In this document: one piece after another, positions 16,031-22,303 of the stretch
How the letters are laid out: each line of letters starts with the position of its first letter
Position numbering within the stretch: position 1 is the stretch's first letter
Virus record (IMG/VR): IMGVR_UViG_3300044608_001893
Coordinates: 1 to 22,303 of that record
Reading direction: 5' to 3' (one strand)
Length of the DNA: 22,303 bases
Origin: a virus
The notes under the pieces: generated by a model
What the model saw: the letters and a program-made list of their open reading frames with translations, nothing else
The model's database searches: none
Told to the model about the DNA's origin: nothing
Program-made: the position numbers and the translations under genes

Positions 16031-17787
16031 TGCGCCTCCACCTCCTGAATTACGGCCAGGATCGTGAAGGGCAGCGGCTCGTCGTGCAGGATCTCCAGCT
16101 GGCCGCTGCCCCAGCGGCTGCGCGGCGTCACGTCGTAGTCGCCGCTGAACAGCGGCACCGCCTGCCCCATGGCATGCACCTGCAGCCGGTAGGCGAGGCT
16201 TTCATGCGGCATGCCAGGCCCGGCCACGCTGCCGCCGCCGCTGTGCAGCAGGCGCAGCGTGGCGCCCACCACGCGCTTCTTGCTGCCCTGGCTGGTGGCC
16301 GCGCCCTGCACCGGCACCTCCGGCTCCAGCGTCAGCACGCGGGCGCGGTAGGCCAGGCCCACATGCACCTTGCGCGCCGCCGTGCCGGTGATCGGCACGC
16401 TGCCGGCCGTCACCACCTGGCTGTCGCGCACGCTGCCATCGGCCACGATCGCCACCGTCTGCCCTTCCAGGTGGTCCAGCCCGGCCACGGTGTTGACGGT
16501 CACGGCGCTGTCGAGCGTCAGGCCGGCATCCACCATGAAGGCATCGGCCGGGGGCTCGGCCTCGCCGTCGAACGGGTCGCGCATCCATTCCACCGTGCGG
16601 GTGGTGGTGCCGCCGAAGGTCCGCGCCACCGACACGTACAGGTCGCTGCTGGTGCCGGCCGGATCGGGCACGGCTGCGATGCTTTCCACCAGCCCGTCGG
16701 CGATCTCCAGCAGGGTCCAGGCGCGCATCTTCTGGTCGGCATCGAAGGTCAGCGCGGCGATCCTGCCGTCGGGCCGCAGGCCGTAGAACGTGCCGTGCGG
16801 CAGGTCGGCATAGGCCGTCTCGATGAAGCCGCCGCCGGTGATGTGGTCGGCCAGGGCCGACAGGTCCTGCGTGGTGAAGCGGTCGATGCCGAAATCGTAT
16901 TCCAGCTGGCGCAGCTTCCGCCCGCCGCGCTGCGGAAACAGGATCAGGCCGGAAACGCGCTGCGGCATGCAGCCGGCATCGCTGCCGCGGTCGCCCTGCC
17001 GGTCGGCGCTGATGTTGCCCGGGGCCAGCGCGCCGTTGCGGTTCAGCGGCGTGATCAGGAATTCGCCGCTGGCGGTGCCGGCCGCCAGCCCGCGCGGCGA
17101 GGGCAGCAGCCAGCGCGCGGTGTTCACCTGGTCGTCGTCCAGCGCGTAGCTGATGGCGTTGGTGTCCAGCACGGTGCCGTCCGGCTCGGTGGGGGCGAAG
17201 CTCTCGAAGTCGCCGGCCTCGCTGGCCCATGCGGTCTGCGGGCGGGCCGCGCTGCCGAACATCCACAGCCGGTTCTTGTAGAAGGTGCCGGCGATTGGCC
17301 AGCCGCGCGCGTCGTTCCACTCGCCCATGCGCCAGCGCAGGCTGCCATAGGTGGCCGCGAACGGGCCGCGCGGGTGGATCGTCACGTTCACCACCGTGCT
17401 GCTGGTGAAGCCGGTGATGGTGCACCACCCCCATACATGCCGGCCGGGGCCGAGGTATTTCAGCACGGCCGAGCCGTCCAGCACGGTGGGGTTGATCTCG
17501 TTCGGCGCGGCCAGGTCGTAATCCGGCGTGGTGCCGGCCAGGCTGGCGGCCGCGGTGGTGCCGGCGCGGGTCACGCGATACAGGCGCGGCACCTGGTTGT
17601 ATTCCGAGATGAGGATGCGCCCGGCGGTGTAGGCGGTGGCGGCGGCGCGCACCGTGTCGCAGCGGTGCAGGATGCCGATCAGCCGGCCCACGTCGCTGGC
17701 GGTGAACAGCGCGGCGCTGGCCGTGACGGTGGCGGCGCCGGAGCCATGCGCCACGCTGGACGCCAAGGTGATGCTGGTGTCGGTCAT
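16027..17787 (-). CDS. Tail tubular protein B-like, C-terminal part (separate gene)
   Basis: A 586-residue protein corresponding to the larger part of gp12-like nozzle proteins. The N-terminus (ATVTASAALFTASDVGRLIG, residues 19-38) and the segment at 154-197 (MGEWNDARGWPIAGTFYKNR, then LWMFGSAARPQTAWAS and GDFESF) are hallmark stretches of this family. DDDQVNTARWLLPSPRGLAA and SGEFLITPLN follow. In homologues I know, these features sit in one polypeptide of roughly 800 residues together with the domain encoded here by the gene at 17784-18398. The two genes overlap by ATGA. The product would form the distal tail tube that carries the tailspikes. Confidence 0.82.
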   Translation of the reverse strand: MTDTSITLASSVAHGSGAATVTASAALFTASDVGRLIGILHRCDTVRAAATAYTAGRILISEYNQVPRLYRVTRAGTTAAASLAGTTPDYDLAAPNEINPTVLDGSAVLKYLGPGRHVWGWCTITGFTSSTVVNVTIHPRGPFAATYGSLRWRMGEWNDARGWPIAGTFYKNRLWMFGSAARPQTAWASEAGDFESFAPTEPDGTVLDTNAISYALDDDQVNTARWLLPSPRGLAAGTASGEFLITPLNRNGALAPGNISADRQGDRGSDAGCMPQRVSGLILFPQRGGRKLRQLEYDFGIDRFTTQDLSALADHITGGGFIETAYADLPHGTFYGLRPDGRIAALTFDADQKMRAWTLLEIADGLVESIAAVPDPAGTSSDLYVSVARTFGGTTTRTVEWMRDPFDGEAEPPADAFMVDAGLTLDSAVTVNTVAGLDHLEGQTVAIVADGSVRDSQVVTAGSVPITGTAARKVHVGLAYRARVLTLEPEVPVQGAATSQGSKKRVVGATLRLLHSGGGSVAGPGMPHESLAYRLQVHAMGQAVPLFSGDYDVTPRSRWGSGQLEILHDEPLPFTILAVIQEVEAQ

Positions 17788-18398
17788 GAGGCGCCTTCAC
17801 CGCCGAAGCCGGGATCGCGGCCGTCGCCCACGCCGCTGCCGGTGGCCTCCTCCGCCGCCGTGCCGGTCTCGGTGCCGGAACTGGTGGCGCTGGGGGCGGC
17901 GGCGCCCACGTCGCCGGTGTTCTCCGGCCCGAAGGGGCCGTTCTCGAACGCCACCGGGGCGATGCTGAACACGCCCGCGGCGCTGCGGGTGATCTTGCGG
18001 GTCTGGTAGCTGCCGTGGAACACGTAGGCGACATCGGCCGATTGCGCGAACTTCAGCTCCCGCAAATGCGCGAGCCCGTAGGGGGTGGCCACTTCCTGCG
18101 GCACGCCGCTGGCCTGCACCTGGCCGCGGTTGCGATAGACGCGGAAATAGAGGTCGCCGAACTCCAGCACATAGGCCACCACGGACGAGACCACGAAGGG
18201 CACCAGCCGCACGCGGCCGGCTTTCGCGGTGGTGACGTGGTAGGTGCCGGAACGCTTTGTGGCGCCACCCTGCGGCAGCACCACCATGTTGGTCAGGTCC
18301 TCCGCGCCCGCGGCATATTGCTGCAGGTCGATGCGCCCGCGCATGCGCCGGCTGAGCATGCCGGCCGCGAAGCTCGGCTGAATGATCGTCACCGCCAT
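17784..18398 (-). CDS. Tail tubular protein B-like, N-terminal part (separate gene)
   Basis: A 204-residue protein starting MAVTIIQPSFAAGMLSRRMR, the typical opening of gp12-like tail nozzle proteins. LTNMVVLPQGGATKRSGTYH, LVPFVVSSVVAYVLEFGDLY and LRELKFAQSADVAYVFHGSY follow, all conserved features of the family's first domain. The protein ends in a Gly/Ser/Thr/Glu-rich linker (about 150-204) and stops at the point where homologues continue into the domain encoded by the next gene. Fusion to the following frame would need a -1 shift, and I see no slippery heptamer near the overlap. A split gene with coupled translation is my preferred reading; a sequencing error is the alternative. Confidence 0.82.
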   Translation of the reverse strand: MAVTIIQPSFAAGMLSRRMRGRIDLQQYAAGAEDLTNMVVLPQGGATKRSGTYHVTTAKAGRVRLVPFVVSSVVAYVLEFGDLYFRVYRNRGQVQASGVPQEVATPYGLAHLRELKFAQSADVAYVFHGSYQTRKITRSAAGVFSIAPVAFENGPFGPENTGDVGAAAPSATSSGTETGTAAEEATGSGVGDGRDPGFGGEGAS

Positions 18399-18400
18399 TA

Positions 18401-18436
18401 CTTGCGCCTCGCGCTTGGCTGCCGGCGTGCCATCAG
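18401..18436 (-). promoter_or_regulatory. Repeated translation leader, copy upstream of the tail B gene
   Basis: On the - strand it reads TGATGGCACGCCGGCAGC...GCGCGAGGCGCAAG and lies 2 nt before the ATG at 18398. It matches the leader at 15006-15043 over about 30 of 36 positions, including the GAGG ribosome site and part of the upstream gene's stop region. Confidence 0.5.
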
Positions 18437-19008
18437 AACCGCGCGTTCACGAGAATGTCAGCCGGCGCATACTGGGGCTTGGGCGTGCCCTCGGCGGCAT
18501 CGGTCTGGCGGGCGAGGCGGCGCGCCTCCACCAGCTCGGCGGCGATCTGCGCGCGCTGCTGCGCGCTGGCGGACAGCGGGATGCACAACCGTTCCGCCAG
18601 CATCGCGGCCACCAGGCGCGCGAACAGCGGCGCCCAGTGGCCGGTATCCGCATGGCGCTGGATGTACTGCACCTGCAAGGGCGCGGCCATGTTGCACAGG
18701 ATCAGGTTGCCCTCGCGTTCCCAGGGCTCGTGCGGGTCGGCGCTGGCCACGGCCAGGATGCGCAGGCAGTCGGCCGGCACCTGGAACTGCCCGGTCCATT
18801 CGAAGGCCGGCGCGGTGGGGCTGGCGGGCAGGCTGGCGCGGCGCTTGGCGAAATTCCACGGATGCAGCGCCAGCGCCTCGTCGCGCACCTGCGGCAGGAA
18901 CTCCGCGCACAGCCTGGCCTCCTTGCTGGTGTCCGTGTCCAGGCTGACGATGCGCTCGTCGCCCACCAGGGACAGGGCCAGATTGGCAATTTCCGTCAGG
19001 CTGGGCAT
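18433..19008 (-). CDS. Tail tubular protein A-like (T7 gp11-like) adaptor
   Basis: A 191-residue protein of the gp11-like family. It opens LTEIANLALSLVGDERIVSL, then has SKEARLCAEFLPQVRDEALA and LHPWNFAKRRASL, the usual N-terminal helices and HPWNFA box. A beta-rich middle (WTGQFQVPADCLRILAV) and helical end (LVAAMLAERLCIPLSASAQQ) complete it. These proteins form the ring joining portal to tail nozzle. ATG 19008 has GGAGG 9 nt upstream. The length is normal for the family, and the following gene is the gp12-like one, as in T7. Confidence 0.88.
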   Translation of the reverse strand: MPSLTEIANLALSLVGDERIVSLDTDTSKEARLCAEFLPQVRDEALALHPWNFAKRRASLPASPTAPAFEWTGQFQVPADCLRILAVASADPHEPWEREGNLILCNMAAPLQVQYIQRHADTGHWAPLFARLVAAMLAERLCIPLSASAQQRAQIAAELVEARRLARQTDAAEGTPKPQYAPADILVNARF

Positions 19009-19036
19009 TCAGTGTTGCCTCCGGCGGGCGCCTTGC

Positions 19037-19148
19037 GGGGCTGCGCCCCTGCCGGCGTGCTCGCCACCTCTGAAGGAAGCGCCGCCCGCGCGTCCCAAGG
19101 CCATCGCGCGGGCGGCAGACACGGGGGAAGGAGGAACATTCCCCCGTG
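19037..19148 (-). terminator. Cluster of three hairpins between cement and tail genes
   Basis: The 143-nt gap holds three stem-loops in transcription order. ACGGGGGAA (19121-19129) pairs with TTCCCCCGT (19139-19147), with one further C-G pair, starting 4 nt past the cement stop. GCCGCCCGCGCG (19081-19092) pairs with CGCGCGGGCGGC (19105-19116), a perfect 12-bp stem. GGGGC (19037-19041) pairs with GCCCC (19045-19049). There are no U-runs, so partial termination or mRNA protection is more likely than a strong intrinsic terminator. Confidence 0.5.
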
Positions 19149-19151
19149 GCG

Positions 19152-19649
19152 TCAGGGCACCGTGTAGTCCACCAGGAACGACAGCGTGCCGGCCGCGGTG
19201 CTGGCCGCGGTCAGCGTGGCGGCGATGTCCAGCACGCCGCCGGGGTCGGCGGTCAGGCCGGCATCCTGCCACACCAGGTTCTCGATCTTGTCGATGTTGC
19301 GCGCCTCGAACGCCACTTCGATGCCCACCACGTTGGCGGTGGCGATCGTCTGGGCGCTGGCATAGGCATCGACATCCACCACCGCGCCGCCGTTCTCGGT
19401 GGAGCGATACAGGCCCACATCGGCCGCGGCCGAAGTGATCGCATCGCAGAACAGCCGGATCGAGTTGATGGTGGCGTTGGTCGGCACCTGGCAGAAGCGG
19501 AACACACTGCCGATGTTCTGGGGGTTGGCGATCTCGAACGTGCCGCGCGCCTGCATGCGGGTGCCGCCCTGCAGGTGGGCGGGATTGTTCATGCGCGGCG
19601 AGGCATCGCGGTTCGTGAGGCTGGTCGACTTCCGGTCCACAAGGGACAT
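19152..19649 (-). CDS. Probable capsid cement/decoration protein
   Basis: A 165-residue protein directly downstream of the major capsid gene. The first 40 residues are polar and extended (SLVDRKSTSLTNRDASPRMN). The rest is beta-rich, with regular hydrophobic alternation (FEIANPQNIGSVFRFCQVPT, VVDVDAYASAQTIATANVVG, LDIAATLTAASTAAGTLSFL) ending in DYTVP, which suggests a jelly-roll-like sandwich. In phages with Bbp19-like genes such as BPP-1, the gene after the capsid encodes the cement protein (Bbp16 type). Position and fold pattern support this, but I see no diagnostic motif. ATG 19649 follows AGGAG. Confidence 0.55.
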   Translation of the reverse strand: MSLVDRKSTSLTNRDASPRMNNPAHLQGGTRMQARGTFEIANPQNIGSVFRFCQVPTNATINSIRLFCDAITSAAADVGLYRSTENGGAVVDVDAYASAQTIATANVVGIEVAFEARNIDKIENLVWQDAGLTADPGGVLDIAATLTAASTAAGTLSFLVDYTVP

Positions 19650-19705
19650 GGGGAGCTCCTGTGTCTGGCCTGGCGCGGATGGGCGGCACCGGCGGAAAGG
19701 GAAGC

Positions 19706-19732
19706 GGGGAACCCGCCGGCGGCGGGCTCCCC
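19706..19732 (-). terminator. Hairpin after the major capsid gene
   Basis: GGGGA-A-CCCGCC (19706-19717) pairs with GGCGGG-C-TCCCC (19721-19732): an 11-bp stem with one mismatch and a 3-nt loop, 15 nt past the capsid stop on the - strand. The place matches that of T7 terminator T-phi after gene 10. No U-tract follows, so it may give partial termination or stabilise the capsid transcript. Confidence 0.5.
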
Positions 19733-19747
19733 GGGGTCAGGCGCCGA

Positions 19748-20653
19748 TCAGGCGCAGATGATTTCCACCACGCGGTTTTCCTCCAGCCGGGCGGCGCCGA
19801 AGTTGTCTTCCCAGAACACCTGCGTGGTGTAGGAAAGATCCTCGCGCTCCGTGATGCGGCCCTTGGGCGTGCCGCCCTTGCCCAGCGCCATGCCCTGCTT
19901 CTGCCACACGGGCAGGCGGAACTGGTTGGAGCCGTTCAGCGGCAGGCCCTCGTAGCGGATGAACTCGAAGCCCATGAAGCGCTTGAGCTTGCCTTCCTTC
20001 AGCGCCTGCAGCTCGCCGGCGAAATCGCGGCTGGTGGCCTCCGTGGTGCTCAGCAGCTCGCCCCACTGCTTCTTGGTGACCGCGATGGAGGCATCGGCCA
20101 GGTTCTGGTCGTCCATCTCGTCCACCGCCTCGTAGCCGAACAGCAGCGCGCGCGCCTCGATCAGCTTGGAGATGGTCAGGCCCGCGTTGCCGCTGCCGGA
20201 GCCGTAGGCCCAGCTGTTCACCGCCACCTGGTTGGCGGCCGGGAAGGCCACGGTGCTGGTGCCGTCCTCGCCGGTGGTGGCGGTGGCAAAGAAGGCGTTG
20301 ACGATCTTGCGGTCCTTGGCGCGGTTCATGGCGGCAATGCCGGCCATGGCATAGGTGCTGGTGGGGTCCACCAGCATGCGCACCTTGTCGGGATCGTCGA
20401 TCAGATCGGCCCACTGCTCGGTGTCCAGCGAAATCCAGCGGCGGCGGTGCGGCAGCGGGGTGTAGGGGGTGCGGCCGTGCCGCTCCGTCTTGGTCACGGT
20501 CTCGCTCTGGCCCACCTGGTCCACGCTGCCGCGCTTGCCGGTGATGGGCACGATGGTCACGGCACGCTCGAAGCGGCTCATGCGCTGCTGGGCCAGCATC
20601 AGCATGTTGCTGGAATACTGCTGGACGAAGCCGGTGGTGATCTCGAACGACAT
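19748..20653 (-). CDS. Major capsid protein
   Basis: A 301-residue protein starting MSFEITTGFVQQYSSNMLML. It has QQRMSRFERAVTIVPITGKR, then a basic/aromatic hinge (TPLPHRRRWISLDTEQWADL) and DPTSTYAMAGIAAMNRAKDR, and later TKKQWGELLSTTEATSRDFA and FMGFEFIRYEGLPL. This is the pattern of podoviral HK97-fold capsid proteins annotated as phage capsid protein, about 300-340 residues (Phage_capsid_2-like). I chose ATG 20653 because GGGAG lies 9 nt upstream; an ATG at 20683 adds ten residues without a better ribosome site. Order scaffold, capsid, cement, gp11 supports it. A 269-nt leader separates it from the scaffold gene. Confidence 0.86.
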   Translation of the reverse strand: MSFEITTGFVQQYSSNMLMLAQQRMSRFERAVTIVPITGKRGSVDQVGQSETVTKTERHGRTPYTPLPHRRRWISLDTEQWADLIDDPDKVRMLVDPTSTYAMAGIAAMNRAKDRKIVNAFFATATTGEDGTSTVAFPAANQVAVNSWAYGSGSGNAGLTISKLIEARALLFGYEAVDEMDDQNLADASIAVTKKQWGELLSTTEATSRDFAGELQALKEGKLKRFMGFEFIRYEGLPLNGSNQFRLPVWQKQGMALGKGGTPKGRITEREDLSYTTQVFWEDNFGAARLEENRVVEIICA

Positions 20654-20922
20654 GCGGGGAAACTCCCGATCGCGCGTTTGCACAATCGGCTAAGCTCCCC
20701 GGCAATTTCGTGCTGGCCGGTGGGGGCGGTCAGGTGGACGGGCCCGCAGGCTGCCGCTCCCCACCGATTTCGGCCCGTCACCGCCGCAGGTCAGCCGGAC
20801 CCGCGCCTTGCCCCCATTTCAGCGGGGCCGTCTCTGGCCGGGCCGGCCGGACGCTTGCGCGTTCCCCGGCTCCCGGCTGGTGCGACAGTGATGCCACACC
20901 GGCCGGTTTCGATGCAAGGGTG
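20654..20922 (-). other. Non-coding leader upstream of the capsid gene
   Basis: The 269 nt between scaffold stop and capsid start form the longest gene-free stretch of the late operon. They contain a 10-bp perfect palindrome ACCGGCCGGT (20898-20907) just after the scaffold stop, several GC-rich potential stems, and the capsid ribosome site GGGAG (20663-20667). I find no convincing -35/-10 pair. Such leaders often hold an extra promoter or processing site raising capsid output, but this is not shown by the sequence. Confidence 0.45.
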
Positions 20923-21825
20923 TTATGCCGCGCTGGGATAGGCCATGGCGTGCAGCCGGTTCCACTTTTCCAGGTGCTGCGGCCGGTTCGGGTGGGCGAG
21001 GTTGGAGAACTCGCGATAGAACTCCTTGTCGGCGCGCAGGCGGGCGATTTCCTCCTGCGCCTCGGCCGGCGTCAGGGTGCGGTTGCCGTTGCCGGTGCCG
21101 GTGCCGCCGCGCAAATCGGCCGGCTCGGCGATGCGCTTGCCGATCTCGGCCCAGGCCTTCACCAGCAGCGGGTGGTTGCCCAGCAGCGTGCCGTCCGGCA
21201 TCACCGTGGTGGCCAGCAGCTCGCCCAGCTCCTTGCCGCCCAGCTCGGCGATGGCGCGGTTGGCGGCATGGATGCGGTCGTCGAACGCATCGCCGTATTC
21301 GGCCTTCAGGTCGCGCACCACGGCGGCCTCGATCTCGGCCGCGCGGGTCGCCCGCGCCTCCTGCGCCGCCGTCACCTGGCCGCCGTACAGCTCCATCACG
21401 CCCGCCGCCTGGCGGGCGGACAGGCCCAGCTTGTGGAAGGCCTCGCGCGCCGCCGGCTCCACCTCCGGCAGCAGCCCCTCCGGCAGCGCGCCGAACTGGT
21501 AGCCCTCCGGCTTCTCGGGCCGGCCGAGGCGGCCATAGATCTCCGCCCATTCCGGCGCGGCCTCGTCGGCCGGCAGGCGCAGCACCTGGCCCTTGTCCAG
21601 CCCGATCATGCGCGCCGCGTTGGCGTAGCTCTTGGCCAGCGCGCCGGGGTCCTTGATGTCCTTGAACACCGGATCGGCGCGGAATTCCTCCGGCAGCCAG
21701 TCGCGGGGGTCGGACGTGCCGGCGGGCGGCGCGCCTCCGGCCGGCGGGGTTGCCTCGGGCGGTGCGCCGCCGCCGGTCAGCAGGGGGGCAGCGGCCGGCG
21801 GGGCCGCGGGTGTGGTTTCGCTCAT
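20923..21825 (-). CDS. Scaffold / head-assembly protein
   Basis: A 300-residue, acidic, mostly helical protein. An Ala/Pro/Gly-rich, flexible N-terminus (1-38) leads into RDWLPEEFRADPVFKDIKDP, then GALAKSYANAARMIGLDKGQ and WAEIYGRLGRPEKPEGYQFG, hallmark segments of podoviral scaffold-like proteins preceding the capsid gene. The C-terminus is a charged helix ending in a basic region (PNRPQHLEKWNRLHAM), as expected for a capsid-binding tail. ATG 21825 has GGAG 6-7 nt upstream and overlaps the previous gene by ATGA. It would shape the procapsid and leave or be lost before DNA packaging. Confidence 0.84.
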   Translation of the reverse strand: MSETTPAAPPAAAPLLTGGGAPPEATPPAGGAPPAGTSDPRDWLPEEFRADPVFKDIKDPGALAKSYANAARMIGLDKGQVLRLPADEAAPEWAEIYGRLGRPEKPEGYQFGALPEGLLPEVEPAAREAFHKLGLSARQAAGVMELYGGQVTAAQEARATRAAEIEAAVVRDLKAEYGDAFDDRIHAANRAIAELGGKELGELLATTVMPDGTLLGNHPLLVKAWAEIGKRIAEPADLRGGTGTGNGNRTLTPAEAQEEIARLRADKEFYREFSNLAHPNRPQHLEKWNRLHAMAYPSAA

Positions 21826-22154
21826 GCGCGTGCTCCTTCAATGGCCTTTCGGGCTACCGCTTCACCGGCTCCCGTCAGCCACCACCAGGAGGTTTCCGGG
21901 GTATTGCCGGTTCCCCGTTCATCACGGCTTCCGGCGCCCATGACCCAGCCATTGTAATACCATTCCTGCATCTTGCTGCCGCTTGTGCGCAGGGTTGCAC
22001 GGTTGATCATGATGCAGCCACCACACGGCTGCACTTGCTCCAACAAAGCACGAAAAAGTTCCTTTTCGCGTTTTGTATAGCTGGTGAGTGCGGGTTGGGG
22101 GATGTTTGTCTGCCCCCAATCTCGCGCTTTTTTGCTGATAAAGTTATCGCTCAT
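21822..22154 (-). CDS. Small orphan protein of lower-GC origin
   Basis: A 110-residue protein starting MSDNFISKKARDWGQTNIPQ. It has a helical segment KREKELFRALLEQVQPCGGC, a Trp/Tyr-rich middle (KMQEWYYNGWVMGAG) and ETSWWWLTGAGEAVARKAIE at the end. I recognise no family. The 5' two thirds of the gene is visibly richer in A+T and in AAA, TTT and GTT-type codons than any neighbour, suggesting later acquisition (a moron-like insertion). It nevertheless fits the operon: the start lies 5 nt after the upstream stop and its end overlaps the scaffold start by ATGA. The repeated W/Y/G blocks suggest a small beta domain, possibly DNA- or nucleotide-binding, which is speculative. Confidence 0.7.
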   Translation of the reverse strand: MSDNFISKKARDWGQTNIPQPALTSYTKREKELFRALLEQVQPCGGCIMINRATLRTSGSKMQEWYYNGWVMGAGSRDERGTGNTPETSWWWLTGAGEAVARKAIEGARA

Positions 22155-22159
22155 GCGCC

Positions 22160-22303
22160 TTATTCCTCTTTCGGCGGGTTGAACAGGTTCTCGGTGTCGC
22201 CGGTCAGCGCCAGCCGGTCGAGCTGGGCGGGGTCGGCGTTCAGCATCTCGATGATCTCCAGCGCCATGCGCCGGCGACCTTCGTTGTAGGCGGCCACGCG
22301 GGC
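22160..22303 (-). CDS. Bbp19-like phage protein (C-terminal 47 residues)
   Basis: The gene enters from beyond the right edge; only its last 47 codons and TAA (22160-22162) are visible. They read ARVAAYNEGRRRMALEIIEM followed by LNADPAQLDRLALTGDTENL and FNPPKEE. The AYNEGRRRMALEIIEML stretch matches the C-terminal consensus (aromatic-x-EG-R/K-R-x-hydrophobic) of the small Bbp19-type proteins encoded between portal and scaffold genes in BPP-1-related phages. The identification rests on this short motif and gene order. Nothing is known to me about its biochemical function. Confidence 0.68.
   Translation of the reverse strand, partial: ARVAAYNEGRRRMALEIIEMLNADPAQLDRLALTGDTENLFNPPKEE

Noticed and set aside
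17775-17800. Programmed -1 frameshift joining the two tail B genes
   Set aside because: A -1 shift would be required, but I see no X XXY YYZ slippery heptamer near the ATGA overlap. Kept as a minor alternative only.
5635-21957. Very long + strand open frames (up to about 1000 codons) opposite the late genes
   Set aside because: They are shadows of high-GC third-position bias on the - strand: compositions are His/Arg/Gly/Ala-rich, they lack ribosome sites and family resemblance, and they run through several real gene boundaries.

Overview
The window reads as part of a high-GC, temperate, podovirus-like phage genome with short-tail (T7-type) virion genes. The host is probably a proteobacterium. 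Codon third positions are almost all G or C, and the small early genes and integrase look alphaproteobacterial (Sphingomonadales-like). That host guess is an impression from sequence style, not a database result.

There are two convergent blocks. The left block (1-5279, + strand) holds a tandem array of near-identical genes with extreme Ala/Tyr/Asp tracts (1-2035), a run of tightly packed small genes including two helix-turn-helix proteins (1950-3724), a sigma70-type promoter embedded in two identical-armed palindromes (2955-3000), a tyrosine integrase (3733-4908) and an HNH nuclease-like protein (4908-5279). Right after the HNH gene lies a 45-bp match to the 3' end of a tRNA-Thr(CGT) (5285-5329), the likely attP core. 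Three direct repeats just before it look like integrase arm sites. A strong hairpin (5352-5382) follows.

The right block (5399-22303) lies entirely on the - strand and is transcribed leftwards. In transcription order it encodes the end of a Bbp19-like protein, a small lower-GC orphan gene, a scaffold-like protein, the major capsid protein, a probable cement protein, a gp11-like tail tubular protein A, a gp12-like tail tubular protein B split into two genes, a gp13-like GNAT-fold protein, a gp14-like protein, and three very large internal (ejection) proteins. One of the large proteins carries a lytic transglycosylase domain and another a ParB/DdrB-like domain. A pectate-lyase-type tailspike, a membrane-anchored coiled-coil protein and a two-helix holin-like protein follow. 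This is T7 gene order 10-11-12-13-14-15/16-17-17.5, behind a head module resembling that of Bordetella phage BPP-1. No endolysin, terminase, portal or RNA polymerase gene falls inside the window.

The putative attP lies between the integrase and the end of the late operon. In an integrated prophage those two would be at opposite ends, so the sequence looks like the free or circular phage form (or a tandem prophage junction). The late genes overlap mostly by ATGA, which suggests one translationally coupled operon. The larger gaps, around the capsid, cement and tail genes, carry hairpins or a repeated leader that could set expression ratios.
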